DNA of 23,178 bases. It comes from an uncultured Lachnospiraceae bacterium. GTDB taxonomy: Bacteria; Bacillota; Clostridia; Lachnospirales; Lachnospiraceae. A program made the translations under genes and the position numbers. This document shows, piece after piece, positions 15,107-23,100 of the stretch (its first letter is position 1; every line of letters begins with the position of its first letter). The DNA lies in contig CAJTZH010000042.1 in NCBI GenBank assembly GCA_910584325.1, positions 1 through 23,178 of the forward strand, in the 5' to 3' direction. The notes under the pieces were generated by a model. It had not been told where the DNA came from, ran no database searches, and worked only from the letters and a program-made list of their open reading frames with translations.

Positions 15107-16060
15107 ATGAGTGTAAACATATCATCAGGCCGCATTTTGCAGGGTCTGTATTCCAATAATAACGGCACGAATTCCTACTACACGGCCATTAAAACGGAGA
15201 AAAAGACAAAAGTCAATGAAGAAGTAGAAAGCTCCCTTGCAAAGAATGCCGATTTTAGAAAGGCTTTGCGCGGACTACGAAACTGCGATTATGATTGTGG
15301 TCTGAAATCCGACGTATTAAAATACGCCAAAAAGCTGATTGATACCTACAACGATTTCGCGGAAAATAAAGGCAATGGTACCAAGCGTTACGAACGCAAA
15401 TTAAAAGAAATCACTTCTGTGCTGGAAGACTATTCTTCCGAGCTGTCCAAGGCAGGTGTTGTCATGGAAGAAGGAAAATTAAAATTAGACGCGGAGAAGT
15501 TTGACGCGGCAAGTATTGAAGATTTAAAATCCGTTTTTTCACCGGACAGCGAATTTACCGACAAAATAACGCGTAAATTAAATGTGCTCAACAACCTGGT
15601 GAAGGGCGAACTTACTCATACAGTAAAAGAAGAATCCTATATCTTCAACAACGTAAACAGCAATAACATTGCCATTGCCGACAGAGCCAATAAACTTGCC
15701 ATCCAGACAAACAAACTGTTAAACACCCCTCTTGCGCCGGATAACAGTAATGAGCAGGAAATTCTCGATATGCTGACAGAGTATATCGACAGCGTAAACA
15801 GTCTCTACAGCGAACTAACCGACAAGGCGGAATACAGCCAGAAAGCGCTTGACAATCTGAACTCTATTATTGAATTAAACAACAAATTTTCAGAAGAAAT
15901 TGATAAAGACCCGTTTCCATATGGTGATTTATTCAATAAAGAAGAGCCTTCCTCTTACGCCAGTCAGATACTTCCGCTATATCAGAGCCTGTTTGGCGAA
16001 CTGGTTAACGTCTCGGCAAAAGGCGTTACCATTAGCAGCTTTGTAGATTATCAGGTGTAA
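15107..16060 (+). CDS. Uncharacterised helical protein with FliD-like features
   Basis: A 317-residue acidic, mostly helical protein with no signal peptide, no membrane helix and no enzyme motif that I recognise. Residues about 66-146 resemble the end of the flagellar cap protein FliD: a helical stretch with LIDTYNDF, then ELSKAGVVMEEGKLKLDAEKF and DLKSVF, which follows the FliD pattern AYN...GI..dG.L.lD..kl...v..lF. A second helical half (about 215-265) also carries a Tyr-rich coil pattern. No flagellar genes are in the window, so this may be a stand-alone secreted or surface protein of the same fold, or chance similarity of coiled regions. The ribosome site AAGGAGG is near ideal. It follows pyrG by 108 bases and ends at a strong terminator. 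I do not assign a function. Confidence 0.8.
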   Translation: MSVNISSGRILQGLYSNNNGTNSYYTAIKTEKKTKVNEEVESSLAKNADFRKALRGLRNCDYDCGLKSDVLKYAKKLIDTYNDFAENKGNGTKRYERKLKEITSVLEDYSSELSKAGVVMEEGKLKLDAEKFDAASIEDLKSVFSPDSEFTDKITRKLNVLNNLVKGELTHTVKEESYIFNNVNSNNIAIADRANKLAIQTNKLLNTPLAPDNSNEQEILDMLTEYIDSVNSLYSELTDKAEYSQKALDNLNSIIELNNKFSEEIDKDPFPYGDLFNKEEPSSYASQILPLYQSLFGELVNVSAKGVTISSFVDYQV

Positions 16061-16077
16061 GCAAACTTTAAAATACA

Positions 16078-16118
16078 GCGGACCGTCACAGATTTTCCTG
16101 TGACAGGTCCGCTTTTTT
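16078..16118 (+). terminator. Rho-independent terminator after the FliD-like gene
   Basis: GCGGACC-GTCACAG pairs with CTGTGAC-A-GGTCCGC (14 bp, one bulged A) around a six-base loop, followed by six T. It also sits just after the convergent ktrA stop, but the tail on that strand is weak. Confidence 0.93.
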
Positions 16119-16124
16119 ATTGTT

Positions 16125-16766
16125 TTAAATTACTTTCTCGATATCGTCCCTATGGCTCATTACCATCAGATGTTCTCCCTCGGAAAACGTATAGCCGGGC
16201 GCCGGCATCAGTTCCGTCTTATCCTCGCTTTTAATGCCCAGAATATTAATATTATACTTTTTACGGAAATTTACGTCCACAATCGTTTTACCAACCCACG
16301 CCTTCTTTACGGGAATTTCATAAATTGCGTAACCTTCCGTAAGTTCGATATAATCAAAAATATTATCCACGCTGCACCTGCTCGCCAGTTTATCGGCAAT
16401 ATCGCGGTCCGGATAAACAACCTCATCCGCGCCGTTTCTTAAAAGAAATTTTGCATGAATGTCACGGTCTGCTTTACTGATAACATATTTTGCTCCCAGT
16501 TCCTTGACAAGACTGGTAATTTCAAGGCTGTTCTGGAAATTCTCACTGATACAGACAAACACAATATCAAAATTATCAACGCCAAGACTTTTCAAAACCT
16601 CTACGTTCGTACAATCGCCGATTTTTGCACTGGTGACGATAGGAACCAAATCCTCCAGCGCCCTCTCCTCCTGGTCGATAATCATAACCTCGTTACCAAG
16701 CTCCACCATATTTTCGCACAGACGATGAGCAAACTTACCCATTCCTATAATCAAAACTGTTTTCAT
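16125..16766 (-). CDS. ktrA: Potassium uptake regulatory subunit KtrA/TrkA
   Basis: Cytosolic RCK-domain protein that forms a ring on the KtrB channel and gates potassium uptake in response to nucleotides. In the 213 residues: RCK-N Rossmann domain with VLIIGMGKFAHRL and the acidic strand end MIIDQEE, then an RCK-C domain from about 130 (PVKKAWVGKTIVDVNFRKKY, ending HLMVMSHRDDIEKVI). The RCK-C domain of Gram-positive KtrA often binds cyclic di-AMP, which would inhibit uptake; no residue seen here proves that. The third glycine of the GxGxxG loop is Ala. The ribosome binding site TAGGAGAG contains the ktrB stop codon and the gap is nine bases, so the two subunits are made together. Confidence 0.92.
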   Translation of the reverse strand: MKTVLIIGMGKFAHRLCENMVELGNEVMIIDQEERALEDLVPIVTSAKIGDCTNVEVLKSLGVDNFDIVFVCISENFQNSLEITSLVKELGAKYVISKADRDIHAKFLLRNGADEVVYPDRDIADKLASRCSVDNIFDYIELTEGYAIYEIPVKKAWVGKTIVDVNFRKKYNINILGIKSEDKTELMPAPGYTFSEGEHLMVMSHRDDIEKVI

Positions 16767-16775
16767 AACACTCTC

Positions 16776-18113
16776 CTAACCCACCGTAATCTTCTCTACC
16801 GGAAGTTTCACAGGCGCATTTTTTCTTTTTTCTATAAACGACATGGCAAATGTCATACTTCCCACACGACCGCAATACATCAGCAAAATCAAAATCACAC
16901 GCGATACCATATTCAAACTTCTTGTAATACCTGTCGTCATGCCTACCGTTCCGATTGCTGAAATCACTTCAAACAAAATATCCAGAAAATCCAGCCGCTG
17001 TACTGCGCAAATCATTAAGCCGGCTCCCATGGCAAGAAACAGATTGATATAAAAAACAAGACTGGCGCGCTTAATCACTTCATCATCCAGCCGCCTTCCA
17101 AAAATGTTGCACCCTGTGTCATTTCGCATATTCGACCATAAGTACAAGAACACAACAACAACCGTGGTTGTCTTGATACCGCCGGCAGTCGAGCCCGGAC
17201 TGCCTCCCATAAACATTAAAAATATCGTCAAAAGCTTGCTGCTGTCCGTTAAAAGCCCCGTATCAACAGAATTAAAACCTGCCGTCCTCGCCGTTACAGA
17301 CGAAAACATCGAAGACCAGATACGCTGCCAAACCGTCATGCCTGCCATCGTATTATTCCACTCAAAAATCATAAAAAGAACACTACTGACAATCAACACC
17401 GCAAATGTCATTACAAGAACAATTTTGGTATGGAGCCGGTATTTCTTAAAATTCAGTTTTTTATCCCTGATATCCTGCCACACCAGAAATCCTAAACTTC
17501 CTATGGTAATCAGTCCCATGATGACAATGTTGACAAGCCAGTCGTCATAAAACATCACAAGCGAAGAATATTGTCCGTACCGTCCCATCAAATCAAAACC
17601 GCCATTGCAAAATGCCGATATCGCATGAAATACACTATAAAATACGCCCTCCTTTATCCCAAGCATAGGGATAAAGCGGATAGACAGCAAAACAGCGCCA
17701 ATTCCCTCAAACAAAACTGTGCCTGCAATAATCATCTTGACAATCCTGACCATGCCGCTAATCTGCAGCGCACTGACGCTCTCCTGCATCAGCCCCCGTT
17801 CTCTGAGACCGATACGTTTTCTGAAGAAAAGAAGAAGAAAAATGCCGATAGACATAAATCCCAGTCCGCCTATCTGTATCAGACACAGAATAACAGCCTG
17901 TCCGAATCGTGACCAATATGTAAATGTATCTACCACAACAAGCCCCGTCACACAGGTTGCGCTTGTCGCGGTAAAAATCGCGGTCATCCAGTCCGCCGCC
18001 TCACCGCTTTTTGTCGCAAACGGAAGCTTTAACAGTAGTACGCCTGTCAAAATGATAATGATAAAACCCAGAGAAATAATCTGGATTCGGGACATCTTGT
18101 TTTTACCTTTCAT
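16776..18113 (-). CDS. ktrB: Potassium-transporting membrane subunit KtrB
   Basis: Membrane pore subunit of the Ktr potassium transporter, 445 residues, the usual length. Four pore loops with the expected filter glycines can be seen: TATSATCVTGL, AISAFCNGGFDLMG, SVTARTAGFNSVD and VISAIGTVGMTTGIT, spread between hydrophobic membrane helices. The start is uncertain. The ATG at 18113 gives MKGKNKMSRIQ and has GGAAGGG only two bases away or GGGAG 12 bases away; the ATG at 18095 has AAAGG at 10 bases. Frames to 18215 would overlap the upstream gene and add an arginine-rich stretch not usual for the family. It lies 16 bases after the OLD-like ATPase and just before ktrA, so the three are probably one transcript. 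Confidence 0.93.
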   Translation of the reverse strand: MKGKNKMSRIQIISLGFIIIILTGVLLLKLPFATKSGEAADWMTAIFTATSATCVTGLVVVDTFTYWSRFGQAVILCLIQIGGLGFMSIGIFLLLFFRKRIGLRERGLMQESVSALQISGMVRIVKMIIAGTVLFEGIGAVLLSIRFIPMLGIKEGVFYSVFHAISAFCNGGFDLMGRYGQYSSLVMFYDDWLVNIVIMGLITIGSLGFLVWQDIRDKKLNFKKYRLHTKIVLVMTFAVLIVSSVLFMIFEWNNTMAGMTVWQRIWSSMFSSVTARTAGFNSVDTGLLTDSSKLLTIFLMFMGGSPGSTAGGIKTTTVVVVFLYLWSNMRNDTGCNIFGRRLDDEVIKRASLVFYINLFLAMGAGLMICAVQRLDFLDILFEVISAIGTVGMTTGITRSLNMVSRVILILLMYCGRVGSMTFAMSFIEKRKNAPVKLPVEKITVG

Positions 18114-18129
18114 AACCCTTCCATACTCC

Positions 18130-19980
18130 CTACACCGTTTTTTTACTGTCAAAATAAATAAAGCCGTCAATGGAATCCAGAATATCCTTAAACGTGTCGC
18201 GCGGCGCAGCCTCAATATATTTCTTTAAAATATCTTTCTCCCGCTCGCCCTTATATCTGCCGTAAAAAATATCATACAGATTATGTCCTCTCACATAAAC
18301 GCGGATTAACTCCATATGCTCCATCAGGTCCTCCCGGCTCTTTATGGAAATCTTTTCACGGTCAAGCATTTTCTTGACGCTTGAGAGTTTATACAGATAT
18401 TCTTTGTATTTCGCGTACAAAATATCGTAAAACGCGTCCACCGATTTCACAACTCCTATTTGTGCCATAATCTCAGGGAACAGAAAGTAATTCTCAAATG
18501 AATAATATTTTAAAATCAAGACATTCTTTTCCTGCACTCTCGGGATTCCCTGGTCATGCCTGCGGCTTTCCTTATAATAGCTGCAGAGCTGCCTTTTCAA
18601 ATATGCCGGGTCCTTACCGTCGCCGTCCCGAATCATCAGAAACTGGTCTTTCAGATACATACTGTTAATATATTTTAAATTCGCATACGTCCTGATATTC
18701 GTACAACTGTTGGTGGAAATAATCGAAACACGCTGCAACTGTCCGTTTTCATCATATGTTTCACCGTAATATTTCTCCAGCAGCAGCGGAAGTCTCGCCT
18801 TGTCCTGTTTTCCTTCCACAATAAATACAAAGCTGACATTCATCAAATCATTGGCGGAATATCCCAAATCATCCAGCACTTCGTTAATATCTACATCCTC
18901 ATGCGCAGTGGTATATCCGTCCTCGTCCAAAACCACCTGCTTAATCTGCCGTGAATTAAAATTAAATACAAGATTCGGCGAATGCGTCGTAAAAATAACC
19001 TGATTTTTCTTGGACAGCCTGTATAAAATCTCACTTGCCGCTTTTTGAAGCTGCGGATGCAGATACATTTCAGGATACTCAATCAGAATAATGCTTGGAG
19101 TACCTGTTACCGTCTCTATATATGTTTCCAGAAGCGACAGGATATAAATACTCTTCATACCCGTACTCATCTCCGCCACGCTGCTCTTTACGCCCCGCTC
19201 GTTATTCTTAACGTAAATATCGGGATTATAGGCATCCTTAGTGGCAATATCCATCGCAAACTCAATATTTTCAAGCTGATAACCGTTCTTATGGAAATAA
19301 TAATTGAGCCTGTTCATGAAATGTTCAAATCCCAGATTCATCAGCTTATACTCTAAGAGCTTTGCCGCCTCCAGCACGTTAAGCTGTTCCGGTTTCTTCT
19401 TATTAATCACACCCATGCACTGAAAACAGTGGATACATTCCCGGCTCTGCCCAAACATGCAGTTCCCCGATTTCATCCGCTTTAGCTGCTGGTTATTTGT
19501 AAAAATCTCATTCTGGATATCCCAGACGTCACGCTTCGTGGAAATATAATGAATCTTCGGGAAAATATTGACAATATACGGATTGTTCTTCTTAACCCCG
19601 TCGTCATACCGTATTTTCCCGTCCTGATTCGCAATAAACGTAAACTTCAGCACACCGTTCTGATAAGACGGAAACTTTTCCGTAAAATCCATATACCATA
19701 AATCAAAACGCTGATACCGGTTCAACAAGCCGTTTTCATTTAACAATTTTAAATCCGCCTCATTGATTGCCAGTTCCACTTCCACCGTGATATTGCCACC
19801 CGACGGATTATAGTCCGACTCCTGAATGGTATAGAGTCCCGCCACCGCGCGCAGAGCGTCCAGAACGACTGTCTTTCCCACGCTGTTTTTGCCCACAAGA
19901 ATCAGGGCGCTTTCCACGTCATTTAAGGTAAAACTCCGTATGGATTTAAAATTACTGATTCTGAGTGTCTTTATTCTCAT
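18130..19980 (-). CDS. OLD-like AAA ATPase with TOPRIM domain and a four-cysteine cluster
   Basis: A 616-residue protein of the SMC/ABC-like ATPase group. It starts MRIKTLRISNFKSIRSF, as is typical. Walker A is GKNSVGKT (30-37), an ABC-like signature is EMSTGMKSI (270-278), Walker B is SIILIEYPEMYLHP (296-309) and the switch is TTHSP (331-335). The C-terminal half has a TOPRIM pattern: Glu389 in VFIVEGKQDKARL and RDGDGKD with Asp452 and Asp454. This is the order of OLD-family nucleases, some of which serve in phage defence. Between 174 and 188 lies CX7CX2CX2C, a probable metal or Fe-S site not usual in the family as I know it. Walker B has Glu-Tyr-Pro-Glu instead of the common Asp-Glu-Pro-Glu. 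It has its own promoter and GAGG site and is 16 bases upstream of ktrB. A defence role is only a possibility. Confidence 0.82.
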   Translation of the reverse strand: MRIKTLRISNFKSIRSFTLNDVESALILVGKNSVGKTVVLDALRAVAGLYTIQESDYNPSGGNITVEVELAINEADLKLLNENGLLNRYQRFDLWYMDFTEKFPSYQNGVLKFTFIANQDGKIRYDDGVKKNNPYIVNIFPKIHYISTKRDVWDIQNEIFTNNQQLKRMKSGNCMFGQSRECIHCFQCMGVINKKKPEQLNVLEAAKLLEYKLMNLGFEHFMNRLNYYFHKNGYQLENIEFAMDIATKDAYNPDIYVKNNERGVKSSVAEMSTGMKSIYILSLLETYIETVTGTPSIILIEYPEMYLHPQLQKAASEILYRLSKKNQVIFTTHSPNLVFNFNSRQIKQVVLDEDGYTTAHEDVDINEVLDDLGYSANDLMNVSFVFIVEGKQDKARLPLLLEKYYGETYDENGQLQRVSIISTNSCTNIRTYANLKYINSMYLKDQFLMIRDGDGKDPAYLKRQLCSYYKESRRHDQGIPRVQEKNVLILKYYSFENYFLFPEIMAQIGVVKSVDAFYDILYAKYKEYLYKLSSVKKMLDREKISIKSREDLMEHMELIRVYVRGHNLYDIFYGRYKGEREKDILKKYIEAAPRDTFKDILDSIDGFIYFDSKKTV

Positions 19981-20023
19981 TTCGTATCCTCTTCACTTAG
20001 ACGCCGCTATCAAAACTGTAAAT

Positions 20024-20052
20024 ATTTTAACATTTTATCCGCAGATATTCAA
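20024..20052 (-). promoter_or_regulatory. Promoter of the OLD-like ATPase - ktrB - ktrA operon
   Basis: On the minus strand TTGAAT, a 17-base spacer and TAAAAT, about 45 bases before the ATG. It is divergent from the promoter of the fused kinase gene. Confidence 0.55.
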
Positions 20053-20095
20053 TGCTATTCAACTGTTTTTCGTCATTTTATTAAGCCGCAGGTAC

Positions 20096-20124
20096 TTTTC
20101 ATTCTCCTGATGTTTTGATAAAAT
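20096..20124 (+). promoter_or_regulatory. Promoter of the fused PEP-synthase-like/amidotransferase gene
   Basis: TTTTCA, a 17-base spacer and TAAAAT, about 35 bases before the ATG. The -35 element is weak (4 of 6). Confidence 0.45.
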
Positions 20125-20159
20125 GAAACATAGAAATCAGGCTGTTTGGGAGGCATTAC

Positions 20160-23100
20160 ATGAAAAATCATACGATTATATCAACAAAGGCAAATACATT
20201 ATTCGCACTGCAGAGCCTTCTTACCCACTCCATGATAGAGGAGATGTTCATTCTGTATATCGGAGATTTTTACAAGGACAGGCACGCCGTCTGCCGTCAG
20301 ATTATGGAACAGTTTAAGGGAAAGCGCATTGTCGTAAGAAGCTCTTACTCCAACGAAGATTCTTTCACGCACTCCAACGCCGGACATTACAAAAGCATTC
20401 TGGACGTGGACTCCTCAGACGACAGCCAGATTATCGCTTCCATTGAAGAAGTCATTCATTCTTATGAAGAAACGGATAAACTTGATTATGAACAGGTATT
20501 AATCCAGCGGCAGGCGGAGGACGTCGTCATCAGCGGCGTTGTTTTCTCCCGCGACATTCACGGAAACCGTCCGTATTACCTGATAAATTATGACGACAAC
20601 GGCTCGACGGACTCCGTTACAAGCGGTCAGGGCGGAACGTCGCTCTGGATTGCCAGAGATAGTGACGTCAGCCGGCTTCCTCTTCCATGGAGCAATCTGA
20701 TTATTTCTGTCAAAGAAGCGGAGTCCATTCTCGACGGTTTGACGCTCGATATTGAATTTGCCGTCAACAGCCGAAACGAAGTCACATTGTTTCAGCTCCG
20801 CCCTCTTGTCGCAAGCATCCGTCAGGAGCGCAGCATGGAGGACAGTGCCTATTTTTCGTTAAAAAAGAAACTGCTCTTGCAGTACCTTTCTTATGAAAAT
20901 GTGATTACGCACAGTCCGATGATGTTTTCCGATATGGCATTTTGGAATCCATCAGAAATTATCGGCACCAATCCGCACCCGCTTGATTACTCCCTTTATC
21001 TGAAAATACTGACAAGCCATGCATGGAATGAAGGACTGCGCGAACTGAATTATAAAACGGTCAATGAAAATTTAATGTACCGGCTGGGAAACAAGCCGTA
21101 TATCAGTCTCGATTACTCGTTTTATTCGCTAATCCCCGCCGATTTCCCGGAAGATCTTACCGAACGTCTTGTCATGTTTTACAAAGACCAGATTGTCAAA
21201 AATCCCACGTCGCATGACAAGATTGAATTTGAAATTGTCTACAGCAGCTTTGACTTCTCCACAGACAAGAATACGGAGCTTTTATTTGATTACGGGTGGA
21301 CCAACGAGGAGCGCAATGTTTTAATCAACGCTCTGCGCCGGCTCACAATTTCCGTTATCAGCAACCAACGGACATTTATCCATAACGATTACGTAAGCCT
21401 GCATAAGCTGGAGCTAATCCGCCAGCGCAGCGAGGAATTTTATAAAAAAGAACACCCGTCTTCAAAGGATTTGATTGACGAAATCGCCCGTCTTCTTGAG
21501 GGAATCTGCTACTACGGCACACCGCAGTTTGCCAGACAGGCGCGGATTGCCTTTATGTCCCGCGCGTTCTGCCGCACGCTTGTAGAGAGCGGCTGGTTTT
21601 GTGAAGACGAGATGAACGCGTTTATGAGCGGCGTTACTACTGTATCTTCTGAATTTGACAAAGATTTTAAAGACTTTACCGGCGGTAAACTGTCCAAAAA
21701 ACAGTTTGATAAAAAATACGGACATTTAAGAAGCGGAACGTATGATATTTTAAGCGAACGCTACGCCGACATTAACTTCCGTTCCATGACGCCGAAAGCA
21801 CCCCAAAAAGAGACGCGCCACATCAGCAGCAATCTGAATTATCAACGTCTTCAGGAAGCGTTAAATACAGCGTGCCTTCCTTTTGACGCGCAATACTTCT
21901 GTCAGTATTTGAAAATGGCGATTGAGCAGCGCGAATATTTTAAATTTGAATTTACCCGTTCCCTAAGCCTTGTTCTGGAACTGATAAAAAAACTGGGGCA
22001 GTCGCTTGATATTAAAAAACAGGATTTATGCTGGCTGACCGTCGATGATATTCTTGCGGCAAGAATTGCCGGCAATCTTGACGACATCACCGGCACATGG
22101 AATGAAAAAATTGAATCCCGCAGAGAACTGCACAAGCAACAAATGTCTCTGATTCTTCCCGATATGATTACCTCTCCTGTCAGTCTCGACATGATTTACG
22201 TGTATGAGGCAAGACCAAACTTTATCACGTCAAAGATTGTGGAAGGCGAAATCGTTAATCTGGAAGAAGAACCGCTCGCTGATATCAGCGGCAAAATTGT
22301 TGCCGTCACAAAAGCGGACCCTGGCTTTGAATGGATTTTTGCAAAAGGCATCAAGGGATTTATCACAAAATACGGCGGCGCAGCTTCCCACATGGCAATC
22401 CGCTGTGCTGAATTTGAAATTCCTGCCGCTATCGGCTGCGGTGAAAAGATTTATTCCGAGGTTTCCAGAATGTCGTACATTGAACTGGACTGCAGCAACG
22501 GCAGGATTTCGGAAGGTCTCCCATTTTCCAATCTCCACGCGCTGATTACACAGCGGGAGGGAATGAACCAGTACGGCGATTTTACGGATATACTGGAATC
22601 CGCATATATCCGTTTTTATGAATTAATGGGATTTATTCCAAAACCCGTATCCAACCACACAAAGAATTTTGAAAAACTGTTTGACGAACCGATAGATTTG
22701 TTAATTGTCGTGGGCGGCGGCGCGTTAAACCCCGCGCTCTATGACCATCCGCACAACGAGGAATTGCAGCCGCACCGTGACGCGACAGAAGAAAAACTTA
22801 TCCGCTACTGTATCAGCCACGGTATCCCGATTATCGCCACCTGCCGCGGCATGCAGTATATAAATGTTCTTCTGGGCGGCAAACTGCACTACCACCCTGA
22901 TTTGAAAGTTCCCCACCCGAGAGGAACGGATCATGAAGTCTTTATGGTGGAGGAAAACAGAAATATCGTCGTGAACAATTTTCATCAGGACTGCGTTTTT
23001 TTTGAGGATTTAGCGCCCTGCCTGACGCCGGTTGCCATCGACGTAGAAAACAACGTAGTGGAAGCCTACAAATCCGAAGAACTGAAAATTCTCGGTCTGC

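Noticed and set aside
18114..18215. N-terminal extension of ktrB
   Set aside because: It overlaps the OLD-like gene and adds an arginine-rich stretch not typical of KtrB.
20123..20317. Short plus-strand frame beginning MKHRNQAVW
   Set aside because: It is out of frame with the large fused gene, which has a strong ribosome site and continuous protein similarity.
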